A DNA stretch of 6,550 nucleotides from an uncultured Clostridia bacterium. GTDB lineage: Bacteria; Bacillota; Clostridia; TANB77; CAG-508. Position numbers and translations under genes: made by a program. The notes beneath the pieces are model-generated. The model worked only from the letters and a program-made list of their open reading frames with translations, was not told the DNA's origin and searched no databases. How positions within the stretch are numbered: the stretch's first letter is position 1; each line of letters opens with the position of its first letter. The DNA lies in the NCBI GenBank assembly GCA_944386315.1, contig CALXAS010000079.1, forward strand, positions 1-6,550, in the 5' to 3' direction. Positions 1 to 5,739 of the stretch are shown piece by piece.

Positions 1-3
1 AAA

Positions 4-35
4 TTCCCAAGACCATAGGTTCTGTGGCTTGGGAA
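4..35 (-). terminator. Hairpin just after the truncated cotJC, candidate terminator
   Basis: An 8-bp perfect inverted repeat (TTCCCAAG at 4-11, CTTGGGAA at 28-35) is extended by CCA/TGG (13-15 with 25-27) around one bulged A, leaving a 9-nt loop. On the minus strand it begins 14 nt after the cotJC-fragment stop and is followed by TTT at the window edge, so it could be an intrinsic terminator for the cotJ operon. The T-run cannot be judged because the window stops there. It could also be a terminal hairpin of an inserted element. Confidence 0.45.
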
Positions 36-49
36 AAATTAGAATTAAT

Positions 50-172
50 TTAAGTCAATAAAAACAGTTCTCCATCCGGTCCACCATATTGGCTAATAAT
101 ACATTTAGCAAGTTTTGGATTAGGACATTTTATACGAATAGGATATTGTAATACTTTGTTATAAGTCCACAT
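50..172 (-). pseudogene. cotJC: 5' fragment of cotJC (manganese-catalase-like spore coat protein), truncated
   Basis: This 40-codon reading frame begins MWTYNKVLQYPIRI and continues through NPKLAK to QYGGPDGEL. That is the conserved start of CotJC, a ferritin-like, Mn-catalase-family protein of the inner spore coat that is normally about 190 residues. Homology is convincing for codons 1-36 (172 down to 65). The next codons read FLLT and stop, where the family continues with an Ala/Leu/Arg-Tyr-rich helix. All di-metal ligands lie further on, so this product cannot be a catalase. The ATG overlaps the cotJB stop (TAATG), and AAGGGGGA inside the cotJB end serves as ribosome binding site, the normal cotJBC coupling. 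No other frame after position 65 restores CotJC sequence, so a simple frameshift does not explain it. The remainder may lie beyond an inserted element, or be lost. Confidence 0.85.
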
Positions 173-606
173 TAACGATTCCCCCTTTCCCAAGGCCATG
201 GTTCTTCAATCCATCTCCATTTATTGCAAGGAAAATAAATAGTAAGTGGACCATATACCTTTTGATATTTTTCTCTTAAATCATTTAATTTTGTAGCATA
301 TTCTCTATGCAAACAGATAGCTCTTGAGTCATCTACATGAGTATCTAAATACTCAGCAAGTTCTGTACAAGCAAAATCCAAACAACGAATTTTTTGTAGC
401 ATTTCCTCAGCTGTCATTTCTTGTTCATTGTTACAGTTATTTTTTATGCTTGTAAATTCATAAGAATAGGTAGGAATGCTATTCATTTTATTTTCATTAC
501 AGCAACAGCCAACACCACTCATAACACAATTAGGGTTAGAAGCAGCCATTTCCATGGTAGTAGAAAAATCTTTTGTAGAAGCAGTCATATTATCATAATT
601 ATACAT
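172..606 (-). CDS. cotJB: Spore coat protein CotJB with a long N-terminal extension
   Basis: This is a 144-residue protein. Residues about 64-144 match the CotJB family: the helix with LDFACTELAEYLDTHVDD, then YQKVYGPLT and the characteristic W-rich end (KWRWIEEPWPWE). CotJB acts with CotJA and CotJC in the mother cell during coat assembly. B. subtilis CotJB has only about 87 residues. Here some 60 extra N-terminal residues are rich in Asn, Met, Ser and Thr and include a GCCC cluster (33-36). I chose the ATG at 606 because GGGGAGG (616-622) lies 9 nt before it; an in-frame TTG at 624 overlaps that site and is unlikely. The gene overlaps the end of cotJA by 8 nt and shares its last base with the cotJC start, so the three are translationally coupled. 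Identification of the core is strong; the role of the extension is unknown. Confidence 0.9.
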   Translation of the reverse strand: MYNYDNMTASTKDFSTTMEMAASNPNCVMSGVGCCCNENKMNSIPTYSYEFTSIKNNCNNEQEMTAEEMLQKIRCLDFACTELAEYLDTHVDDSRAICLHREYATKLNDLREKYQKVYGPLTIYFPCNKWRWIEEPWPWERGNR

Positions 607-946
607 TGTTACATCCCTCCCCAACAGTATTCATAGCTTTTATAAAAGCATTTTCTTCTATAGACTGGCATGGAGCGTATGGACTAACAAGTTCAGGGAA
701 AATGGTTCCCATTTTTAAGCCAACACAAGGGGTAAAGGTCTTATTCATCGTTTGAATAGGAACATAACTTTGGGCAAACATAGGGTTACTTGGAAATACA
801 TTGGTTTCTTCAAAACCGCAGTCGCAAGCATTATCATTTCCTGTATAGTAGTCAGCAGTTACGCCACAGTCATTGCAAGCATTTTCAATAATGTTTTCGT
901 CATAATTTTGCTGACAGCAACATTTATTATATTTACAATGATACAT
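599..946 (-). CDS. cotJA: Spore coat-associated protein CotJA with a Cys-rich N-terminus
   Basis: This is a 115-residue protein, first gene of the cotJ operon. Residues about 60-90 carry the CotJA core: YVPIQTMNKTF, then GLKMGTIFPELVSPY, the conserved GT-[LI]-FPEL-x-x-PY box. CotJA is needed in B. subtilis for incorporation of CotJC into the coat and is made in the mother cell. The family is usually about 80 residues. Here the first 50 residues are an Asn/Asp/Cys-rich extension with C4, C9, C10, C11, C24, C27, C41 and C43, 11 cysteines in the whole protein, which suggests disulfide cross-linking or metal binding in the coat (inference). The start is fixed by AAGGAGG (954-960) 7 nt before the ATG. 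The gene ends inside the first codons of cotJB. The cysteines form no zinc-finger pattern I recognise. Confidence 0.88.
   Translation of the reverse strand: MYHCKYNKCCCQQNYDENIIENACNDCGVTADYYTGNDNACDCGFEETNVFPSNPMFAQSYVPIQTMNKTFTPCVGLKMGTIFPELVSPYAPCQSIEENAFIKAMNTVGEGCNNV
616..622 (-). promoter_or_regulatory. Ribosome binding site that sets the cotJB start
   Basis: GGGGAGG on the minus strand lies inside the last codons of cotJA, 9 nt before the ATG at 606-604. It rules against the upstream in-frame TTG at 624-622, which would overlap the site itself. Confidence 0.75.
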
Positions 947-977
947 AATTTTTCCTCCTTATTATTTTCTATACTTC

Positions 978-985
978 ATTATATG
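978..985 (-). promoter_or_regulatory. Candidate -10 element of the cotJ operon promoter
   Basis: The minus strand reads CATATAAT about 31 nt before the cotJA start, seven of eight matches to the sigma-E -10 consensus CATACAAT. Known cotJ operons are sigma-E dependent, so this fits. I see no good sigma-E -35 at the usual 13-15 bp distance. A TTGACA (1004-1009) lies 20 bp upstream of the embedded TATAAT, too far for a normal sigma-A promoter. The sigma factor is therefore unresolved. Confidence 0.4.
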
Positions 986-1059
986 GAAAAAGTTGTCAGA
1001 AGGTGTCAAAAAAACAAAGACAAAGTCGAAAATTATGTAAATAAAATTAAGAATAAATA

Positions 1060-1088
1060 TGGACAAGTTCGCATAAATATTATATAAT
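1060..1088 (+). promoter_or_regulatory. Sigma-A-type promoter of the RelA/SpoT-like + RNHCP operon
   Basis: TGGACA (1060-1065), a 17-bp spacer and a perfect TATAAT (1083-1088) form a strong vegetative promoter. Transcription should start near 1095, which puts the in-frame ATG at 1092 at or before the first transcribed base and supports translation from 1122. Confidence 0.7.
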
Positions 1089-1121
1089 GATATGACCAAA
1101 ACAAAAAGGAGTGAACAACAT

Positions 1122-2369
1122 ATGTCCGATAGGTTCAAAGATAAGCTTGTGGTACAGAAGGGACCGGCAAGAGAAGCGTATGAATATGCAATAGCGTTAA
1201 AAAACAATATAGATTTTGAAAAAAATACAGCTAAGGTGTTTTTAGCATTTACCAATTATATCAAAGAAAATTATCCAGATGTAAAAATAGATACACCAAA
1301 ATTAAGAGAAAAATCACCTAAGAGTATTAGAGGAAAGATAAGAAGATTAGAATTAGAAAGATTAGCAAAATTATATGCAATAGAAGGCATTTCGAAAAGA
1401 CAACAACAAAGTTTTTTAAGTATTACGCAAAAATTGTTAAGAGAAGATAAGGTAGAAAACCCAAAAAAGATGGGGCAAATGGTAAAAAATTTATTATATG
1501 AGCCTATAGAAAATATAGATATATCTAGCTTAACACAAACACTGATTACACCAGAGATTAACGAACATTCACAAACAGCTTTTTTACGTATTTTGAAAAC
1601 AAGAATAGAGCAAAGTAATAGAAAGGATAAAGAAGAAGTATTAAGGCAACTGGAAAAAGAATATGGGGAAGAGGCAGCTATTCGTGAAAAAAATCCAGAG
1701 GCAAATAAATTGCGTTCAGAGAACTTAGAAGAAATAAAGAATAATTCAGCAGAAATAGAAAGACTGCATAAGCCAAAAGAATATTTAAAGGCAAAAGATT
1801 TATTAGCAATGCGTTTTGTTTTTACAGAAGTACCAGAAGAAGGGAAGACACAAAAAAAGCAAACGAAGGTGTCAGAGAAAGATGATAATATTATCCGATT
1901 TACAAGGCAGTTTTCGAAAGATTTACTAGAAGATACCGCTTTTTTAGATAGTTTGGGAATAGCACTATTGCCAAATGCCTATAAGCATAAAACGAAACAA
2001 AATGGTTATGTGGCAGAACATTTTAAGTTCTATTTTAAAGAACACCCAGAGCAAATTTTTGAATTGCAGTTAAGGAGTATTTATCGTGAAGAAATAGCAC
2101 AAGTAGGACAAGCAGCACATTGCAAGAGAGCTGGTAAAAAAAGAGTTTTGCCTGAATTTCATAATTTAGAACAATTTTATGCAGCCATCAGAGATATGGT
2201 TCCTAAATATACCATTGTGTCACAAGGAAAAATACACAAATGTACATGGGCGCAAAATGCAGCAGCTTATTTTCAGGATAGTATAGATTTTGATTCACCA
2301 GAATGTAGCAAAATTATGCAGGCTATTCAGGAAGAAAAAAAGTATGCCGAGAAAAAAATGGAAAAATAG
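1122..2369 (+). CDS. Divergent RelA/SpoT-type nucleotidyltransferase-like protein
   Basis: This is a 415-residue protein without signal peptide or membrane segments, so probably cytosolic. Its C-terminal half carries marks of the RelA/SpoT (p)ppGpp synthetase fold: KDLLAMRFVF (225-234, D226 at the metal-binding Asp position), KHKTKQNGYVAEH (288-300, the NGY whose Tyr stacks on the guanine in Rel enzymes), FELQLRS (313-319, E314 at the catalytic Glu position) and VGQAAHCKR (328-336, as in AAHWRYK of Rel). An R-x-KSPKSI-x-x-K stretch at 62-72 resembles the ATP-binding loop. About 150 charged, helical residues separate it from KDLLAMRF, far more than in Rel or small alarmone synthetases. No HD hydrolase, TGS or ACT domain is visible. 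The start at 1122 is preceded by AAAGGAG (1105-1111); an ATG at 1092 lies on the predicted transcription start. The next gene follows 12 nt later. The fold assignment is moderate; activity and product are unknown. Confidence 0.6.
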   Translation: MSDRFKDKLVVQKGPAREAYEYAIALKNNIDFEKNTAKVFLAFTNYIKENYPDVKIDTPKLREKSPKSIRGKIRRLELERLAKLYAIEGISKRQQQSFLSITQKLLREDKVENPKKMGQMVKNLLYEPIENIDISSLTQTLITPEINEHSQTAFLRILKTRIEQSNRKDKEEVLRQLEKEYGEEAAIREKNPEANKLRSENLEEIKNNSAEIERLHKPKEYLKAKDLLAMRFVFTEVPEEGKTQKKQTKVSEKDDNIIRFTRQFSKDLLEDTAFLDSLGIALLPNAYKHKTKQNGYVAEHFKFYFKEHPEQIFELQLRSIYREEIAQVGQAAHCKRAGKKRVLPEFHNLEQFYAAIRDMVPKYTIVSQGKIHKCTWAQNAAAYFQDSIDFDSPECSKIMQAIQEEKKYAEKKMEK

Positions 2370-2381
2370 GAGATAGTAAAT

Positions 2382-2693
2382 ATGGAAAGAAGATTTACAG
2401 AAATAGATGAAGCTTTTATTTGTGAGCATTGTGGTAAGAAAGTAGAACCATTAGGATATTCTTGTAGAAATCATTGTCCTTATTGTTTATATTCTAAGCA
2501 TGTAGATAAAAATCCAGGGGATAGAAGCGAACACTGCCATGGAGAATTGGAGCCTGTTGGTTTAGAAATGGATAGCAAAAAAGGATATGTGATTATATTT
2601 CGATGCAAAAAATGTGGAGCTATTCGTAAAAATAAGGCAGCAAAAGATGACAACATGGAAAAATTAATAGAATTAAGTACAAAGCAGTGGTAA
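2382..2693 (+). CDS. RNHCP-domain zinc-finger protein
   Basis: This is a 103-residue protein matching the RNHCP family, named for its signature, seen here as CRNHCPYCLYSKHVD (28-42) followed by PGDR. Likely zinc ligands are C14/C17 (CEHC), C28, H31, C32, C35 and the closing C75/C78 (CKKC). The end, NKAAKDDN, is also typical of the family. The molecular function of RNHCP proteins is not established; the fold suggests zinc-dependent nucleic acid or protein binding (inference). The gene lies 12 nt after the RelA/SpoT-like gene, and its AGGAG ribosome binding site (2368-2372) overlaps that gene's stop codon, so the two are very probably cotranscribed and coupled. The length is normal for the family and the gene appears intact. 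Confidence 0.88.
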   Translation: MERRFTEIDEAFICEHCGKKVEPLGYSCRNHCPYCLYSKHVDKNPGDRSEHCHGELEPVGLEMDSKKGYVIIFRCKKCGAIRKNKAAKDDNMEKLIELSTKQW

Positions 2694-2694
2694 A

Positions 2695-2753
2695 AAAAGA
2701 AAGTTTCGAAGGAGAAGACTTATATAAAAAATTCTTCTTTGAAACTTTCTTTT
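2695..2753. terminator. Strong bidirectional intrinsic terminator
   Basis: An 18-bp stem (2699-2716 with 2732-2749, two G-U pairs) encloses a 15-nt loop. The stem is extended by AAAA (2695-2698) pairing with TTTT (2750-2753). It is followed by a T-rich stretch on the plus strand and by a 7-T run on the minus strand (2692-2698). It lies between the plus-strand RNHCP gene and the end of the convergent U32 gene and should stop transcription of both. Confidence 0.88.
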
Positions 2754-2773
2754 CTATCATATAACTAAGGCAG

Positions 2774-5230
2774 TTAAATCATACGATTTAAATTTCCATT
2801 TGTAAAATCTTTTCCTTGTAAGCGTTTACCTTCTTTTATATGTCGAATAACGTCATTTATTTCTGTGACAGATTCGTTTAAAATGCAAATTCTCAAATAA
2901 TCGCAAGAAGAAAAATCGCTAGGGTTACCAGAGAAAATTTTGCTATTAAAAATAGTAGTTACAGTTTGTATGTTATCAGGGATAACAGGAAAAAGAAATC
3001 CTAATCGATCTTTTAAATAAAAGAAGGAATCTTTTTCTTGGCATTGTGTTCCACAAGTAGGATAACAATGGTTCGTTTTTCCTAATAAACAATAATTCAT
3101 AGACATAATAGGAAGCCTTCCATAAATAACCATCTCTTTAGAGAAATTTGGTATTTGGCATAAGGAAAGTAAGCTATTCTTGTCTAATTCAGGAGAAAGA
3201 GTAACTCTATGAAATCCAAAATCAGCAAGTTCTTGTAATGTATAAGAATTATAGGTATTTAAAGTATAGTTAGCAATATAAGTAAAGCGATTAGGATATT
3301 TTTTCTCCAATTCTTTCATTAATATAGCACTAGAAAGATTAGACAAAACAAAACCACTAATATGAAACTTATCAATAGAAGTTTCTACTAAATTATTTAA
3401 AATATTTTTATAATTTGCCTTAATAATGGTTGGCATATAGATAAATACTTTATATTTTTTCGTTAATTCCAAAAGCTTGTCTTCTCTTTGTTTATTAGAG
3501 AAGAAACGTAAAGGAATATATAAAACATCTACTTCATCTAACTGCATGTAATCTTCGGAAGGAAGAAGATTATTTAGTAATAAAGCAATTTTAGGAGATT
3601 TCGTAGTGGACGAAGGAGAAGAAAGAGGTTGTTGCTCTATTGGGGTAAAAGGTCTCCTTCTACTCATATTTTGAATTGCTTCTGTAGTAATTTTATCTAA
3701 AGCATTTCTACGTAACTCATTAATAGCTCCAATGGAAGGAAGAAAAGTATTTTCTTCTAAAGTAATATCTATTTTTTCAAATGTATAGTGTGTATGATTC
3801 GTTTTTTGCAATTGTGCTAGAATACGCTCTTTTTCTATTGGTCTAGAGGTAGCTTCTATGGGAATAACTGAGGAGGTTACTTGTACTTTTATATTTTGAT
3901 AAATAGGAAGTTTCGTATGTGTTTTTACTTCCAATAGTAAAGGTTTTCCTTTTTGTATCGTCATAGAAGCAATTAATGGAATTTTGATATTTTCTTTTTG
4001 GTAGCTTTCTGTCGCAAAAGCTTGCAAAGCTTTACTATTCACACGAAAGACTTTATCACCAACATGAATGTTTCCTTTCATTCTACCAAGTTCTACTAAA
4101 CCAGTAGATGCTTTTTCTTTATTTTGACTTTTTACCATTAATTCAGAGACGGTATAAGTACTACTTTCATTTTCAAATTGAATACTATCTCCCAAATAAA
4201 TATGGTCTTTTAAATTAACAAAAACATGGGATTTCGTATTTTTTAAACTAGCTACATTTCCAATATATAAGCCCATATGATTTTGCTTTTCTTTAAAAAC
4301 TAAATCTTTATTAGGCGAATTACTATAATGACCGGTAGAAAATCCACCACGATTAAACACTAATGCTAATTCTCTTTTATCTGCTTCATCAATGATATAA
4401 GGCTCGTTAGATAAAGCAAGGTCTATATATTTTCGATAAATACGAGTGACAGTAGCCACATATTCAGGAGATTTCATCCTTCCTTCTATTTTAAAACACA
4501 TAACGCCAGCCTCTATAAGGGAAGGAATATATTCTAAGGCGCATAAATCCCTCGTACTAAGCAAATAACCTTTATCTAAATTTATTTTTTTGTGGTTATT
4601 TTCTTTTAGCAGTTCATAAGATAGACGGCAAGGCTGTGCACATTTTCCACGGTTACCTGAACGTCCACCTACTAAGCTGGAAAATAAACATTGACCAGAA
4701 TAAGAAATACACAAAGCACCATGAATAAAGGTTTCTATCTCTAAATGTGTATTGCGACAAATATAAGTAATTTCTTCTAAAGAAAGTTCCCTAGCAAGCA
4801 CTACTCTTTTGAAACCAAGCTTTTCTACAGCTAAAGCACCTTCTAAATTATGAATGGTCATTTGTGTGCTAGCATGGATTGGTAAATCTGGAAAATGAGA
4901 GATTAAGAATTTTGCCAAACCTAAATCTTGTACAATAATAGCATCAATACCAAATTCATAAGTTTTTGTTGCTAAAAGGATAGCATCTTCTAACTCTTCT
5001 TCTTTCATTAAAATATTTAAAGTAAGATGCGTTTTTACTCCTCGTAGTTTTGCATATTGGATTGCTTCTTTTAATTGGCTTAAGTCAAAATTCGTAGCAG
5101 AAGCTCTTGCGTTAAACTGAGAAGCACCAAAATAAACACTATCAGCACCATTTTGAACAGCTGCTTTTAAGCAACTAAAATCCCCTACAGGAGAAAGCAA
5201 TTCTATTGCATGTGTACTAGAACGTTTCAT
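2774..5230 (-). CDS. rlhA: U32-family/DUF3656 protein, RlhA-type rRNA hydroxylase
   Basis: This 818-residue protein opens with ELLSPVGDFSCLKAAVQNGA (10-29), the TIM-barrel start of U32 proteins. It has the U32 signature ETFIHGALCISYSGQC (166-181), then RSGNRGKCAQPCR (190-202) and FKIEGRMKSPEY (246-257). Cysteines 174, 181, 197/201 and 230 are candidate Fe-S ligands. Residues about 390-512 fit DUF3656 and end in INELRRNALDKI. A second, weaker U32-like half follows, with VIYGRLPIMSMNYCLLG (701-717), a Cys cluster (C714-C730) and DRLGFLFPV. This architecture is that of E. coli RlhA, which with prephenate-derived and iron-sulfur chemistry makes 5-hydroxycytidine in 23S rRNA; 'collagenase-like protease' is the older label. 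E. coli RlhA has about 650 residues; a longer C-terminal half seems usual in Clostridia. AGAGG precedes the ATG by about 10 nt. It stands alone. Family is sure; the RlhA role is inferred. Confidence 0.85.
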   Translation of the reverse strand: MKRSSTHAIELLSPVGDFSCLKAAVQNGADSVYFGASQFNARASATNFDLSQLKEAIQYAKLRGVKTHLTLNILMKEEELEDAILLATKTYEFGIDAIIVQDLGLAKFLISHFPDLPIHASTQMTIHNLEGALAVEKLGFKRVVLARELSLEEITYICRNTHLEIETFIHGALCISYSGQCLFSSLVGGRSGNRGKCAQPCRLSYELLKENNHKKINLDKGYLLSTRDLCALEYIPSLIEAGVMCFKIEGRMKSPEYVATVTRIYRKYIDLALSNEPYIIDEADKRELALVFNRGGFSTGHYSNSPNKDLVFKEKQNHMGLYIGNVASLKNTKSHVFVNLKDHIYLGDSIQFENESSTYTVSELMVKSQNKEKASTGLVELGRMKGNIHVGDKVFRVNSKALQAFATESYQKENIKIPLIASMTIQKGKPLLLEVKTHTKLPIYQNIKVQVTSSVIPIEATSRPIEKERILAQLQKTNHTHYTFEKIDITLEENTFLPSIGAINELRRNALDKITTEAIQNMSRRRPFTPIEQQPLSSPSSTTKSPKIALLLNNLLPSEDYMQLDEVDVLYIPLRFFSNKQREDKLLELTKKYKVFIYMPTIIKANYKNILNNLVETSIDKFHISGFVLSNLSSAILMKELEKKYPNRFTYIANYTLNTYNSYTLQELADFGFHRVTLSPELDKNSLLSLCQIPNFSKEMVIYGRLPIMSMNYCLLGKTNHCYPTCGTQCQEKDSFFYLKDRLGFLFPVIPDNIQTVTTIFNSKIFSGNPSDFSSCDYLRICILNESVTEINDVIRHIKEGKRLQGKDFTNGNLNRMI

Positions 5231-5273
5231 TGCTACATTTCCTCTTTTCTATGATTATTTTATTTTCTATTCT

Positions 5274-5302
5274 ATTGTAACACAAAAATGAAAAATTGCA
5301 TA
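5274..5302 (-). promoter_or_regulatory. Possible promoter of the U32 gene
   Basis: On the minus strand TACAAT (5274-5279) stands 17 bp after a weak -35-like TATGCA (5297-5302), about 44 nt before the start codon. The -10 is good (5/6), the -35 poor (3/6). It overlaps the promoter region of the divergent Cys/Gly gene, so the two may compete. Confidence 0.4.
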
Positions 5303-5307
5303 CTATG
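5280..5307 (+). promoter_or_regulatory. Possible mother-cell (sigma-K or sigma-E) promoter of the Cys/Gly microprotein
   Basis: CATACTATG (5299-5307) follows an AC (5280-5281) by 17 bp. This resembles the sigma-K pattern AC-N16-17-CATANNNTA, and CATACTAT is also 7/8 to the sigma-E -10. No sigma-A promoter is evident between 5280 and 5339. The predicted leader is about 25 nt. Such short motifs occur by chance in AT-rich DNA, so this is tentative. Confidence 0.35.
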
Positions 5308-5338
5308 AGTTATAAAGAAAAAAAGGGAGGGATAACAT

Positions 5339-5524
5339 ATGCAAGAAGAAGTAAGAAATTGTGGTTGTGGATGTAATAACAATAATAATGGCTTTTTAGG
5401 AGGACTATTTGGTAGAAATGGCTGTGGCTGTGGTTGTGGAGATAGTGAAATATTATTCTTTATTATTATATTCTTACTGTTATTCACAAATTGTGGCTGC
5501 GGTTGTGGTAGAGGATGCAACTAA
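5339..5524 (+). CDS. Cys/Gly-rich microprotein with one hydrophobic segment
   Basis: This is a 61-residue protein built of three Cys-Gly blocks: CGCGC at 8-12, CGCGC at 29-33 and CGCGCGRGC at 52-60. The first two are separated by an Asn run plus GFLGGLFGRNG (13-28). Between the second and third lies a purely hydrophobic stretch, ILFFIIIFLLLF (38-49), of 12 residues, short for a membrane span. Ten of 61 residues are Cys. GGGAGG (5325-5330) stands 8 nt before the ATG and a good terminator follows the stop, so it is a real monocistronic gene although the repeats also open other frames. Tiny Gly-rich, single-hydrophobic-segment proteins such as YjcZ are known from spores; the promoter and the nearby cotJ operon make a spore-envelope role plausible, but I recognise no named family. 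Confidence 0.75.
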   Translation: MQEEVRNCGCGCNNNNNGFLGGLFGRNGCGCGCGDSEILFFIIIFLLLFTNCGCGCGRGCN

Positions 5525-5556
5525 ATACATGAAGGCAGAAAATATTTCGTATATGA

Positions 5557-5582
5557 AAGAAGGTGAAATACCTTCTTTTTTT
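5557..5582 (+). terminator. Intrinsic terminator after the Cys/Gly gene
   Basis: AAGAAGGT (5557-5564) pairs perfectly with ACCTTCTT (5570-5577) around a 5-nt loop, followed by T's to 5582. It starts 32 nt after the stop codon. It isolates the small gene from the glucosaminidase gene downstream. Confidence 0.8.
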
Positions 5583-5648
5583 CGTGGTGAAAAAATATAT
5601 AACAGAGATTACCGAAATATTACATTTATGAAATATTTTTGAAATTGG

Positions 5649-5677
5649 TTGACGAGTTTTTTATCGAATGATATAAT
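5649..5677 (+). promoter_or_regulatory. Sigma-A promoter of the glucosaminidase gene
   Basis: TTGACG (5649-5654), a 17-bp spacer and TATAAT (5672-5677) give 11 of 12 consensus bases. Transcription should begin near 5684, leaving a leader of about 55 nt to the ATG at 5740. The leader shows no clear structure or operator. Confidence 0.8.
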
Positions 5678-5739
5678 TTTTTTGAATAAAAATGTCGGAA
5701 AATTACAGAAGAAAGATAGAGAAAAATAAGGAGGAAAAA

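Noticed and set aside
50..75. Simple frameshift or sequencing error as the cause of the short cotJC
   Set aside because: All three forward frames after position 65 hit stops within a few codons and none shows the expected CotJC helix sequence, so the DNA itself is different there.
421..636. Plus-strand open frame opposite cotJB
   Set aside because: It lies antisense within cotJB and cotJA, has no ribosome binding site and gives a low-complexity Ile/His-rich product; it is a shadow of the cotJB N-terminal extension.
752..1087. Plus-strand open frame of 111 codons that could look like a membrane protein
   Set aside because: Its hydrophobicity comes from the complement of the cotJA sequence; there is no ribosome binding site, and it covers both the cotJA coding region and the promoter regions.
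962..1255. Minus-strand open frame of 97 codons upstream of cotJA
   Set aside because: It runs antisense through the RelA/SpoT-like gene start and both promoters, and its apparent hydrophobic product is a by-product of A-rich coding sequence on the other strand.
2774..5230. Collagenase or secreted protease annotation for the U32 gene
   Set aside because: There is no signal peptide, and U32 proteins with DUF3656 and the Cys set are better explained as Fe-S RNA-modification proteins of the RlhA type.
5272..5520. Minus-strand Pro-Gln-rich frame opposite the Cys/Gly gene
   Set aside because: The Pro-Gln repeats are simply the antisense reading of the TGTGGC Cys-Gly codons. The plus-strand gene has the ribosome binding site and terminator.
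5409..5642. Alternative plus frame within and beyond the Cys/Gly gene
   Set aside because: It reads through the intrinsic terminator at 5557-5582, has no ribosome binding site and starts in the middle of the real gene.
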